This document shows positions 34,326-42,937 of a stretch of DNA of 43,881 nt, piece by piece. The DNA is from Planctomycetes bacterium GWF2_41_51 (GTDB lineage: Bacteria; Planctomycetota; Phycisphaerae; Sedimentisphaerales; UBA12454), in contig MHXZ01000079.1 of assembly GCA_001825665.1 (NCBI GenBank), forward strand, positions 1 through 43,881, in the 5' to 3' direction. Under the pieces are notes generated by a model. It had not been told where the DNA came from, did no database searches, and saw only the letters and a list, made by a program, of their open reading frames with translations. How positions within the stretch are numbered: the first letter of the stretch is position 1; every line of letters begins with the position of its first letter. A program made the translations under genes and the position numbers.

Positions 34326-35020
34326 TGATTGTCTCCTTTCCAAATCAGGCCTGTAGCCAATTGGCGATAGTGTTGTTTTAATGTGCGTGCATCTGCGATA
34401 AAGCGGTAATGATTCGTGCCATCCGGCTCTGTCGTTGCCACCTTTCGTAGTAGAGATTCATTTACGTCCTCGGGGCTGCCGCCGATACCGATGACATCTA
34501 TGACGGCACCGTACCGTTGTTTGAGTTTATCAGGGATGCTGATCGGGCAATTGCCGAAACCATCGGTCAAAAGGATAATCTGACTTCGACCGTTTAAGTC
34601 TATGTGGCTATGCAGTAAGCTTGTTGCCTGTTGTAAGCCCTGACCAATGTTGGTACTGCCTTCTGCCCTGATCGACCGTATACCCTGGATAATCTCCATG
34701 GAGTTGTTAATCGCTGTAGGAGTCACCATGACTTTAGCTTCATCATTAAACGCGATTACCGCTATGTTGGCATTTGCGTTTTGCCCTACCAAGGTACTTA
34801 AATACTCAATGGCAGCATCCTTCGCGGCCTCCAGTCGGTTTGGCAAATAATCTTCAGTTTGCATGCTAATCGAGCAGTCAATGATGATAATAATGAGTGT
34901 GGCAATACTATCGTGCAGAGCCGCCAACTGGCGGCCGGTTTGGGAAATCCCAAACCGGTCACCATTGATCGCCGATTGCAGCTTGTTATTGAAAGCCTGT
35001 ATCGTTGATAAAATGTTCAC
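34322..35020 (-). CDS. von Willebrand factor A (vWA) domain protein
   Basis: The 232-residue protein is essentially one vWA domain. The metal-ion-dependent adhesion site is complete: DxSxS at Asp48-Ser50-Ser52 (DCSISM), the Thr in EGSTNIGQGL near residue 121 and the Asp in ILLTDGFG near 153. It has no signal peptide, so it is cytoplasmic. Start is GTG, supported by AAAGGAC 7 bp upstream. It starts 15 bp after the Hsp70 fragment stop and its own stop overlaps the J-like start (ATGA), so all three are translated together. vWA proteins of this kind act as metal-dependent adaptors in complexes with ATPases or chaperones. Exact partner unknown; Hsp70 is the obvious candidate. Confidence 0.85.
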   Translation of the reverse strand: MNILSTIQAFNNKLQSAINGDRFGISQTGRQLAALHDSIATLIIIIIDCSISMQTEDYLPNRLEAAKDAAIEYLSTLVGQNANANIAVIAFNDEAKVMVTPTAINNSMEIIQGIRSIRAEGSTNIGQGLQQATSLLHSHIDLNGRSQIILLTDGFGNCPISIPDKLKQRYGAVIDVIGIGGSPEDVNESLLRKVATTEPDGTNHYRFIADARTLKQHYRQLATGLIWKGDNQ

Positions 35021-35035
35021 TCTATAGTCCTTTCT

Positions 35036-36250
35036 TTAGTTGCTGTGCCTGGAAACAAGCTGGTTTCGTTGATCATTAATCTGACTGTCAGAAAGTCCTG
35101 TGTGGAATTTGAACCTAATAGGTACCGGCTTATTGAGTACCTTGTCGCGAACCTTGATGTCCACCATACCCTCAGTGTCCATAGTCACCTTAAACTCAAT
35201 ACGACCATGGTTTTCATCTCCACTTGTTGGCTGGACATCCACCTCAACTTGTTGCAGAGGAGTGAAGTTGCTGGATAACTCTCCCGGCATCCCATCGATC
35301 AATTTAACCTTCACTGTCATTTGTTGGGCATCAATGGGGCTAAAGCACTCGATAGCCTCAAAAGGAAGCTTCGCCCCGGAGGGAATGATAGGGCAATTGT
35401 ACTCTGTGTGATTATCAGCACTTTTTTTGGTAATCGCCGCAACACATAAATCTCTGCCTGCGATCATGCTTGGCTTAATCGAAGAAGCAAGGTAACGATA
35501 CTCTCCGATACTTAAAATGCTGTCTGGTTTACCAAAATACGCAGTGGCCAAGATGGCATTGCCTTTCGCCACAGCCATATCAGGATCGGTATCCGTTACG
35601 GGCTCTTTACCAAAGATTTCTTCCACGATCTCTGGAATAAACCGCAACCGGCTGCTGCCTCCCATCAAGATAATCCTGTCGATCTCAGAAGCATTCATCT
35701 CGGCCTTTTCAAGGGCTCTGCTGCAGCATTGCCGTAAGGTTTCGATGACAGGGGCAGCATCATCCTTGAGTTGGTCGTAGGTAATCTCCATCGAATGTCG
35801 ATGACTGCCAACTCTCAGATTGATAACCGCGGTGTCCTTATGTGCCAGTATTTCCTTGGCTTGTTTGCAGGCATCCAGAGCTTCCATCCATTCGGCCTGA
35901 TCTTTTTGAAGGTCAAGTTTATCCCCTTTGCTTTCGACAAACTTACGAACCCGCTGGAAGATGGCCTCATCGATATTGCTGCCGCCGCACTCAGAATCGC
36001 CATCGACGGCGATCTGTTCGATAGTTGCGTCAGCTTTTAATTGCAGGATACTGATGTCGAAGGTGCCGCCTCCAAAGTCGAATACAGCAATTTTCTGATC
36101 CAGCCCTTTGGAAAGGCCGTAAAAGGTCGCCCCTGCCGTTGGTTCGTCCACAATGTGTACCTTCTGGAAACCGGCGATGAGTCCGGCCTGCTTCGTCGCC
36201 AGTCTGGCCGGTCTCTTAAAGTAGGCTGGGACACTGATAGCCGAATATTG
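35036..36250 (-). pseudogene. Hsp70 (DnaK/HscC-like) with missing N-terminus
   Basis: The reading frame is Hsp70 from about its VPAYF motif onward: ISVPAYFKRPARLATKQAG and IVDEPTAGATFYGL (seen upstream of the GTG at 36151), then the phosphate-binding FDFGGGTFDISIL, ECGGSNIDEAI and ILMGGSSRLRFIP. A short substrate-binding beta domain follows; the helical lid is absent, as in HscC-like proteins. About the first 130 residues, including the first phosphate loop, are lost. Homology stops at about 36,247, where a stop codon is met and sequence of the rightward Res fragment begins. It could still be translated from the GTG at 36151, but would not fold as a working ATPase. Promoter and 5' end are therefore missing for the whole leftward operon. 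Confidence 0.85.
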
Positions 36251-36251
36251 T

Positions 36252-37982
36252 CAGGTCAATCGTCTGCCTATGGTGAAACCCTTTGTTTTGATTTCAACAA
36301 AAGATACAACTCACGCCGGCCAGATTAAAGCCTTCATCGAATCTGATAGTTTTTGTGAGGGAAGGTATGCTGGGAAAGTTATTGAAATCCATTCCGGCAC
36401 AAAGGGCGCTGAAAGCGATGAAAATGTAAGCCGGCTGCTTGCGGTCGAGCAGCCAACCAGTAATGTTGAAATCGTTATCCACGTTAATATGCTCAAAGAA
36501 GGCTGGGATGTAAAGAACCTTTACACCATTATTCCATTGAGAGCCTCGATTAGTGAAATATTGACTGAACAGACGATAGGACGAGGCTTGCGTTTGCCTT
36601 TTGATGGGAAAATAACCGGAGAATACGACCTCGATGCCCTTGAGATTATTTCTCACGATCAATATGCCAAATTGATACAAGAAGCAAAAGACAGTCCCAT
36701 TTTCAAATTTAAAGAGCTTAATGAAGATGACTTAAGGCCTGTCAAGACAGTTCCGGTAGCTCATAAGTTTATTGACTTAGATAATGTTCTGGACCGCATT
36801 TCCAAAGGAGGTAATGTTCTGTTTACATCGGAATTGACAAATGAGCAAAGGCTAAATGAAGTCGTGCAGGAAATTGTTGCCGAGGAAACTGCAAGGTATG
36901 AAATGATTACGAAGCTGGGTGCAGAATCAGAAGAAGTAAAGCAGGTTATAAAAGAACAGCCGACACTTTTTGAAGTTGCGGCTCCAACAGAAGCAGCAAA
37001 GAAATTTGATCCAGCCGTTCTGGAAGCGGATTTAAAAGATAGATTACGAAGATATGCCAGAGCAAGTATCGATGTGCCACACATTATCACCGAAACTTAC
37101 ACAGACAGAAAGCTGGAACCTTTTGATGTAAAAGTAAATATTGGTCCGTTCGAGTTGGTTGAGCAGCGAGTATTGACGCATGAGCTTGCCAGTGGTGAGG
37201 AAAGAATTGGCGAACAGCTTGATGTTATGGAAATTGAAAATCCAAGGGCTTTTCTGGCGGGCAGATTGATAGATACAATTGAAGAGTTGGATGTTGCAAA
37301 TGACAAAGAGGCTGTATTGGCTTTAGTGGATGGCTATATCTCTCAGATTGATAAGTCCGCAGATGATTTCAAAAAGATTACTCACCTTTATAGGGATGCG
37401 ATTATCAGAGACCTTAAAAATCAGGTCGAAAGCCATATACAGGATGAATCCAAAGTCGAAGCACAGGTTCGTAGCGGCTTTATAAAGTTCAGGCCTTATT
37501 CAAAAACCGTTCTTGAGAAAGACGGTATTGTGCCTTATACGCAGCAGGTGCCTCGTTCTGATGTGAAGCGTTATTTGTTTGAAGGTTTTGTGAAATCACT
37601 CTATCCACAAGTTACATTTGACTCTACGCCTGAGAAAGATTTCGCTGCAATCTTGGAGAAAGACCATGATGTGGTGAAGTGGATTCGTCCACCGGAGGGA
37701 AATATCCCAATTTTATATAAAGGGCGAAACTACAATCCGGACTTTATTGTTCAAACGAATATGACAAAATACATTATTGAAGTCAAGGCAAGAAATGAAC
37801 TTGAGCCTCAAATGAATCAGGAAGTAAAAGATAAAGCTATTGCGGCGATTCGCTGGTGTAAGCTCGCCTCAGATGTTGAAAAACAGTTTAAATGGGAATA
37901 CAAACTGATACCTGATGATATAATCAAGTCCGGCTATGACTTGAAATTTGTTCTCGGAAATTCAATAAATTGTGAACAGTAA
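36252..37982 (+). pseudogene. C-terminal half of a type III restriction Res subunit
   Basis: The open frame matches the second helicase lobe and nuclease of type III Res/DEAD-like restriction subunits: KPFVLISTKDTTHA, motif V VNMLKEGWDV, motif VI QTIGRGLRLP and, near the end, the PD-(D/E)xK nuclease signature NPDFIV ... IIEVKA. The first lobe with Walker A and DExx motifs, some 400-500 residues, is missing. In-frame codons continue upstream of the first ATG (36270) to about 36,252, where Hsp70 sequence on the other strand begins. The coding frame is otherwise intact for 570 codons. The ABC-3C gene follows 28 bp later on the same strand. Without the ATP-binding lobe it cannot be an active restriction enzyme. 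Confidence 0.85.
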
Positions 37983-38010
37983 AATATGCAGATGAACTCA
38001 AGGACAGAGT

Positions 38011-39099
38011 ATGGCTAGTGATAATAAAGTTAATTCTAAGATGGAGCTTACAACAGAAAGCGTTGTAATGGGGCCGATAGTAAGCCCGGTGGATAGGATC
38101 AAACTTTACAGTCCGAATGAGTGGGAAGAATTCATAAAAGAATGGGCCGAATCCTTAAAATCTGATTATTACCATGTCGAACGATTAGGAGGAGCGGGTG
38201 ACATGGGGAGAGATATTGTGGCTTCCACCGGTGATCCAGCTACCTGCTGCCCCTGGGATAATTATCAATGTAAGCATTACGATCATAGTTTGATGCCTGG
38301 AGATATATGGGTAGAGCTCGGGAAATTATGTTATTACACCTTCATAAAAGAGTTCACTCTTCCGAGAAAATATTATTTTGTAGCTCCGCAAGGTATCGGA
38401 ACCAAACTGTACGATCTTTTAAGCAAACCAATAAAGATTAAGAAAGAGTTGATTTCTATTTGGGACAAAAAATGTAAGGATAAAATTGCCGCTAAGAATG
38501 AAATTCAATTAGATGGTAAATTTAAAGAATATGTTGAGGATTTTGACTTTAGTATTGTTTGGTATAAAAAAATTAGTGAAATTATAGAGCGGCATCGTAA
38601 AACAAATCTTCACATAGCTCGCTTTGGAGGAGGATTACCACTACGTCCGGCACCTGAATCTCCCCCCAGTAGTATCCAAAGCAAAGAAGTCAGATATGTA
38701 AGACAGCTTCTTGATGCCTATGGAGATGCTGCAAATACGCAGTATTCCAATCCAGATGAACTTAATTGTCACAAGACATATCGAAGTCATTTTGACCGTT
38801 CACGTGAAAGATTTTATTGTGCAGAATCACTACGTGTATTCTCAAATGATACACTTCCGCAGGGTGAATTTGATAAATTACAAGAGGAAATATATGATGG
38901 AGTTGTTGACATTGCCGAATCAAGTCATAGTAATGGATATGAAAGAGTTAAGGCTACAACAAATCAAGCAACAACAATTAATATTAACAGCCATCCCCTA
39001 AAAAGCTGTCTCAAAAATAATGACAAGAGTGGGATATGTCATCAATTGGCTAATAATAATAGACTTGTATGGGTGCCTCAAAATGACAAAAACAAGTAA
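38011..39099 (+). CDS. ABC-three-component (ABC-3C) system nuclease-type protein
   Basis: This 362-residue protein resembles the effector/C-terminal component of ABC-3C conflict systems. Residues about 30-130 look like a restriction-endonuclease fold, with RLGGAGDMGRDIV and NYQCKHYD giving an Asp ... Gln-x-Lys active-site pattern. The conserved ELGKLCYYTF, KYYFVAPQGIGTKLYDLL and ARFGGGLPLRP blocks follow, then RSRERFYCAESLRVFSNDTLP and the C-terminal GICHQLANNNRLVWVPQ. An AAGGAC ribosome-binding site lies before the ATG. It overlaps the middle-component gene by 17 bp, the typical ABC-3C arrangement, but the ABC ATPase is not present in the window. Likely antiphage or conflict role, probably inactive without its partners. 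Assignment is from memory of the family. Confidence 0.8.
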   Translation: MASDNKVNSKMELTTESVVMGPIVSPVDRIKLYSPNEWEEFIKEWAESLKSDYYHVERLGGAGDMGRDIVASTGDPATCCPWDNYQCKHYDHSLMPGDIWVELGKLCYYTFIKEFTLPRKYYFVAPQGIGTKLYDLLSKPIKIKKELISIWDKKCKDKIAAKNEIQLDGKFKEYVEDFDFSIVWYKKISEIIERHRKTNLHIARFGGGLPLRPAPESPPSSIQSKEVRYVRQLLDAYGDAANTQYSNPDELNCHKTYRSHFDRSRERFYCAESLRVFSNDTLPQGEFDKLQEEIYDGVVDIAESSHSNGYERVKATTNQATTININSHPLKSCLKNNDKSGICHQLANNNRLVWVPQNDKNK

Positions 39100-39223
39100 T
39101 CTAAATTTTTGGAGTAAGCCATTTAATAGCCCTTTTGAAAGTGGTTTGAGGTCTCTAATTATTTTGACCGAAGCTTACCCTGAAGCATTTGATTTGCAAA
39201 GGTTAGTGAAGCATTTGATATGA
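39083..39223 (+). pseudogene. Truncated ABC-3C middle component
   Basis: The start (ATG 39083, inside the end of the nuclease-type gene) reads FNSPFESGLRSLIILTEAYP followed by EAFDLQRLV, the N-terminus expected for an ABC-3C middle component, normally well over 100 residues. After LQRLV the frame runs KHLI and stops at 39223. A one-base frame change would restore AFD, which I recall following LQRLV in intact relatives, but then similarity is lost. So the gene has both a likely frameshift and a breakpoint at about 39,219. It supports the idea that only a fragment of the ABC-3C locus is left. Confidence 0.7.
39181..39219 (+). repeat. Short direct repeat at the end of the ABC-3C fragment
   Basis: TGAAGCATTTGAT occurs at 39181-39193 and again at 39207-39219, 26 bp apart, at the point where the ABC-3C middle component loses its similarity. 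Part of the repetition may reflect the protein's own repeated Ala-Phe-Asp, part may be a slippage or joining scar. Confidence 0.5.
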
Positions 39224-39303
39224 ATAAAATAAATTTTGAATTATTCAAATATCAACGCTGGTCCAGAAATCGGCATCTACCTTTAACATAAGGAACTTCG
39301 CAA

Positions 39304-40098
39304 ATGAACAACAGAGATTTTGTAGATAGGCTGAGAGCTGCTAAAATATACGATCCAGTTGGAGACTACAAAATGGTTACTGAGCATGCATCATTAGTCG
39401 ATAGGATGTATTTTTTTGGAAAACAAAGGGATAGATACCTTAAGGAAGCAGAGTTTATTGCACAACAAATAAAAGACACTTCTGGCGGAAATAGTTATGT
39501 TGATGCGGGGTGCGGCACAGGAATACATTTGATGTTAATGAAGAAAAAAGGATTTGAGGCTTCAGGTTTTGACATAAGACAGCAGATGGTTGATGTTGCA
39601 CTAAAAAGAAATCCTAATATAACTCTCATTCAAGGTGATATGAGGAATTTTCCATTAGGTGACAGAGTGCATGGAATAAGTGCAATGTATGGTGCAATTA
39701 ATTATATAGATACGGAAGAGGGGATTAGGAAAACCCTTAGAGGATTTTCTGATCATTTGACAGAAGACGGCGTTGCGATTGTTGACACACGATATCACCC
39801 AAATCTTGACGAAGGAGTAAAAATGTGGTCAACAAATTCATGGATGCTTGCAAAGCGATGGGTGAAATGTACGGGGGGGATGGATAGTGTCTATAGGGTT
39901 TTTTATGCAATACCTGATGAGGGTGTGATGGAAATGGAAGATCATAGACAGTACTTTCAAAATCCATTTTGGATAGCAGATCGGATGCTAGAAGAAGGAT
40001 TTGCGAGGACCAAAATATTTGACTCATACGAGAGGGATAAAGAGTTTGAGCCATCATCAGGAAGCGCCTTATCTGTTGCTGTAGGGTATAAAAAATGA
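39304..40098 (+). CDS. Class I SAM-dependent methyltransferase
   Basis: The 264-residue protein has the Rossmann-type methyltransferase core. Motif I is SYVDAGCGTGIHL (residues 64-76), an acidic end of strand 2 is in FDIRQQM, motif II is LIQGDMRNFPLGD, and ISAMYGAINYI and GVAIVDTRYHP follow. It resembles small-molecule N-methyltransferases such as those of aminosugar biosynthesis more than protein or DNA methyltransferases, but the substrate is open. AAGGAACTT precedes the ATG. Its stop overlaps the next start (ATGA at 40095), so the prenyl-synthase-like protein is translationally coupled. Base composition is distinctly more AT-rich than the chaperone module to its left. Confidence 0.85.
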   Translation: MNNRDFVDRLRAAKIYDPVGDYKMVTEHASLVDRMYFFGKQRDRYLKEAEFIAQQIKDTSGGNSYVDAGCGTGIHLMLMKKKGFEASGFDIRQQMVDVALKRNPNITLIQGDMRNFPLGDRVHGISAMYGAINYIDTEEGIRKTLRGFSDHLTEDGVAIVDTRYHPNLDEGVKMWSTNSWMLAKRWVKCTGGMDSVYRVFYAIPDEGVMEMEDHRQYFQNPFWIADRMLEEGFARTKIFDSYERDKEFEPSSGSALSVAVGYKK

Positions 40099-41075
40099 GA
40101 AACATCTTTTTTGAAGAATCAAGTCATATAAGAGAAGCGATTCGAAAGAGGATTGATCGAGTGACGGAGCAGATTCCTCATCCAAAGTTGCGGGATATTA
40201 TACGCCAAAGGAATAAGACATCGAGCTTTCTTAAGGGTGCAATTGGATATTATATTCATGAAGGTGTTGGAGGGATTTATCCAGAAGAGCAAAGATTGGA
40301 ACTAGCAACGGGGATTGAAGTTTTATGCAGTTCGGGGGCGATATTTGACAATGCTATTGATGAACATGAAGAAAGAAACGGGGAAACAACATTTCTAAAA
40401 GAATATGGAGTCTGGATGCAAATAGCAGCGTCTCAATACGTTCTTCATCGTGGGCTTAAAATGTTATTTCCTTTCATGAGTATTTATACTGAAAAATTCT
40501 TTCATATGTATTCTATCGATGATGCAGTTATTGGTATGGTAGGAATGGATATTGAAAGCTCAAACAATCTGGATGAACAAATAAAAATAACAGAAAAGAG
40601 CAATGGACGGTTCGCTGAAGTGCCTTTAGTAATCGCGGCAACAACAGGTACAGAGGATACAATAACAATTGAGTATATTTCAAAATTTGGGTATTGCCTT
40701 GGAACAGCCTTAGGGATTTATGAAGAGGTGAGAGATATGTTGGGTAAGCATGGCAGGAGGAGAGCCACTGAAATCGAAAGAGGAAGATTTGCAATACCTT
40801 TGCACTATGCTAATGATATGAAAGGATTTAAAGCAAGTGATTATATTGGGAAAACAATTAATGACGATGCTTATCGGTCAATGATTCGAGGAGTCATACA
40901 ATCTGGATCCCTAAGAAAAACTCAAAATCTTGCAGGTACCTATTTTCAGAAAGCAGAGGATGCTTTGTATTTTGCTGTAAATAAATTTTGTTTCGATAGG
41001 CTAAAGGGTTTGTTGGAATCAGTATCTTTGGAACTCGAAGAAATGATTAAAGAAGTAGAAAATATTTATCAGTAA
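40095..41075 (+). CDS. Divergent trans-isoprenyl diphosphate synthase-like protein
   Basis: The 326-residue all-helical protein has the spacing of trans-prenyl synthases. The first Asp-rich motif is FDNAIDE (Asp85, Asp89, Glu90) in place of DDxxD. The second is IYEEVRDMLG (Glu210, Glu211, Asp214), again altered from DDxxD. ERGRFAIPLHYA stands where GKxTLPxxxA is expected. The early GGKRxRP lysine/arginine site is not recognisable. It resembles specialised relatives such as ComQ-like enzymes more than housekeeping IspA. Loss of Asp residues could alter metal binding or turn it into a pseudo-enzyme. It overlaps the methyltransferase by 4 bp and is followed 87 bp later by a Nudix gene, suggesting a small pathway. 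Product unknown. Confidence 0.65.
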   Translation: MRNIFFEESSHIREAIRKRIDRVTEQIPHPKLRDIIRQRNKTSSFLKGAIGYYIHEGVGGIYPEEQRLELATGIEVLCSSGAIFDNAIDEHEERNGETTFLKEYGVWMQIAASQYVLHRGLKMLFPFMSIYTEKFFHMYSIDDAVIGMVGMDIESSNNLDEQIKITEKSNGRFAEVPLVIAATTGTEDTITIEYISKFGYCLGTALGIYEEVRDMLGKHGRRRATEIERGRFAIPLHYANDMKGFKASDYIGKTINDDAYRSMIRGVIQSGSLRKTQNLAGTYFQKAEDALYFAVNKFCFDRLKGLLESVSLELEEMIKEVENIYQ

Positions 41076-41162
41076 CAAGAAGACACTTATTTAGATTAAG
41101 AGATTGCTGGATCGCATATCAGACCTAAAATTATTTAAATTAAACATTGTAAATTTAATAGT

Positions 41163-41621
41163 ATGGAAGTCAATAAGAACTATGTAGGAATAGTAATCGA
41201 AAATCCTATAGGTGAGTTCCTCTTTCAACTTAGAGACAATAGGTTAGGTTTGCCTCACCCTAACAAATGGAGTTTGTTTGGAGGTGGGATAGAATATGGT
41301 GAAAATCCGGTTCAGGCAATATTGCGCGAAGTTAAGGAAGAATTAGGTTTTAATCTTATAGCAAGAGAACTTAGATTGCTTTTTAAAAAGGAGTCCAAGA
41401 GAGAAAAGAGATATGTCTTCTACTATAAACTTAAGGAAATGCCTATGAAGTTTAAACTAAATGAGGGACAAAAATATGAATTCTTACGATTCCGAAACAT
41501 ATTGTTTAAGAAAAACTTTGTTCCTTCTCTGAAGTTCTTTATGCTTTTATACCCCTTTTTTAAGATGGCCCAAACATCCATCAGCTTACGTTGGTTGAAG
41601 CCCTATAGAAGGGTTGCATGA
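41163..41621 (+). CDS. Nudix hydrolase
   Basis: The 152-residue protein has a perfect Nudix box: Gly41-x5-Glu47-x7-Arg55-Glu56-Val-x-Glu59-Glu60-x-Gly62-Phe, which binds the metal that attacks a nucleoside diphosphate-type linkage. The N-terminal VIENPIGEFLFQLRDNRLGL and PNKWSLFGGG segments resemble GDP-mannose hydrolase and related Nudix proteins. The C-terminus (about 110-152) is hydrophobic and basic. Intergenic DNA of 87 bp separates it from the prenyl-synthase-like gene on the same strand; an AAATTTAATAG sequence precedes the ATG with no clear ribosome-binding site. Substrate unknown; an isoprenyl diphosphate or nucleotide sugar is conceivable in this context. Confidence 0.88.
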   Translation: MEVNKNYVGIVIENPIGEFLFQLRDNRLGLPHPNKWSLFGGGIEYGENPVQAILREVKEELGFNLIARELRLLFKKESKREKRYVFYYKLKEMPMKFKLNEGQKYEFLRFRNILFKKNFVPSLKFFMLLYPFFKMAQTSISLRWLKPYRRVA

Positions 41622-41773
41622 GATGTAAGACAAACAAGTTTACACACTTCGACAGGGCAAACTCAAAATTAATTAATTCCATATTGAAATACAAATTGTA
41701 ATAGAAATGGTCTGAGTTACTGTTGGTCTTCAATTGTGCAAAGACTAAAATCCTTTCGTTTATTGGCAAATAC

Positions 41774-41920
41774 CTACGTCGTCGTTTTCGGAATCGCCAT
41801 ACTTTTGAACTTATATTTGGAACACTTATAGCAGATCCTTGACGATTTGGAGGTTGTTCTAAAAAGCTCGTTGCAACGGTCACATACTCGAAGATAATCC
41901 CGGAGTTTTTCTGTTTTCAT
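41774..41920 (-). CDS. Tiny zinc-ribbon-like protein
   Basis: A 48-codon frame from ATG 41920 to TAG 41774 encodes a basic protein with two CxxC pairs: Cys13/Cys16 (VCDRCNELF) and Cys30/Cys33 (RICYKCSK), separated by 13 residues. This is the spacing of a short zinc ribbon. About 12 of the 48 residues are Lys or Arg, consistent with nucleic-acid binding. A different frame over the same bases gives a longer but featureless protein, which I consider a shadow. There is no clear ribosome-binding site. It occupies most of the 427-bp gap between the Nudix and DUF4190 genes; the rest of that gap shows nothing I can name. Confidence 0.5.
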   Translation of the reverse strand: MKTEKLRDYLRVCDRCNELFRTTSKSSRICYKCSKYKFKSMAIPKTTT

Positions 41921-42048
41921 AAGGGAAAAATAGAAAGATACATTAAATATTTTTCCACTCGCCTGCTCCAGTCCGAGGAAATGCGGTTTTTTAAGAAAGA
42001 TAGGAATTCAAGGGTTCTGTTACTCAAAAAACAAAGAGAAGGGGTATA

Positions 42049-42594
42049 CTATTCTATTATTATTGAATATTGATAATTCACTGGATCATCAATTCCCTCT
42101 ATAATTAAATAATAATTTCCCGGAGATATTTCAGTATTAGATAATGTTAATCTTTTTGAGTCAAATGAGCCTTTAAGATAATAGTACTCCTTGCCTTCTT
42201 CATATCTATAGAATTCATTTTCTTGAAGAATCATTATATTGGCTGGATTATTTGTTGTCGCCAATAATTCAATATCTGCAAGACGATGAACTATAAATCC
42301 TTGAGAGATATATTCATCAGACTCCAAACTTCCCGTATTTGCAATAACAACTGGCTCAACTTGGCTTTGCATCATAGGGATTATTGCCGCCCAAAGAATT
42401 GTAATGCCTATAATAAAAATCCAAAACCCTCCAATAGCTACTCCTGCGATTGCCAAACCTCTTCCTTTCATTTTGCCATTCTTTGTGTGAGAAAGACCAA
42501 TTAGACTAAAAATAAATCCTAATATCCCCAAGATATACATGAAGCTTAAAACGAATCCTGCAATCGCCATACCGCTCCACTTTTTTTGGGCCAT
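42049..42594 (-). CDS. DUF4190-type membrane protein with extracytoplasmic domain
   Basis: The 181-residue protein opens with the DUF4190 pattern: WSGMAIAGFVLSF, a first membrane segment (about 8-35), a short KNGKMKGRGLAIAGVAIGG loop and a second membrane segment (about 44-75). The remaining 105 residues, rich in beta-branched residues and Asn, form an extracytoplasmic domain (LTLSNTEISPGNYYLIIEG near the end) of unknown family. The topology places both termini on opposite faces or the tail outside. No strong ribosome-binding site is visible before the ATG. Neighbours give no clear partner. DUF4190 itself has no established function. Confidence 0.75.
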   Translation of the reverse strand: MAQKKWSGMAIAGFVLSFMYILGILGFIFSLIGLSHTKNGKMKGRGLAIAGVAIGGFWIFIIGITILWAAIIPMMQSQVEPVVIANTGSLESDEYISQGFIVHRLADIELLATTNNPANIMILQENEFYRYEEGKEYYYLKGSFDSKRLTLSNTEISPGNYYLIIEGIDDPVNYQYSIIIE

Positions 42595-42937
42595 ATAGTT
42601 AACACTCTAAACGGATATTTAAATATTGTGTTCTGCTAAAGAGTAAAAAGTTTAAGGAAATAGTTAGCCTTAAATCAATAGCATAGGCAACTCACCGCCT
42701 AAGTTCTGGAATCCCCAAAACGGCATAAATTACATTTTTAACTCCTCATATCTCTGCTAAAATTGCCTTTGTTGCTCACGAGGATAGTAAAGAAACGAGA
42801 GACTCTAAATCTTTGTTTTATTGGAGTTAAGTGTTAAATCCAGGTTTTTAATGAGTTGACAAAAAAGAGGGCAAATTGAATTCCGCTCCCACCGCCAACC
42901 GAATGGGAGGCCATTTTGTTCCCAGGTTTGAGTAAAA
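42595..42937. other. Non-coding gap between DUF4190 and DUF6527 genes
   Basis: No convincing gene is seen in this 343-bp AT-rich stretch. An inverted repeat CTCCCA (42886-42891) and TGGGAG (42904-42909) with a 12-base loop lies about 30 bp past the DUF6527 stop codon in the leftward direction, and a TCTTTTTT run follows further on. It could act as a weak terminator for the ubiquitination-like operon. Confidence 0.4.

Noticed and set aside
39224-39303. Possible continuation of the ABC-3C middle component in a shifted frame
   Set aside because: After AFD the shifted frame (MNKINFELFKYQ...) shows no resemblance to the family and ends soon.
41581-41883. 100-residue minus-strand frame after the Nudix gene
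   Set aside because: It has no domain pattern and the same bases in another frame encode a coherent zinc-ribbon protein.
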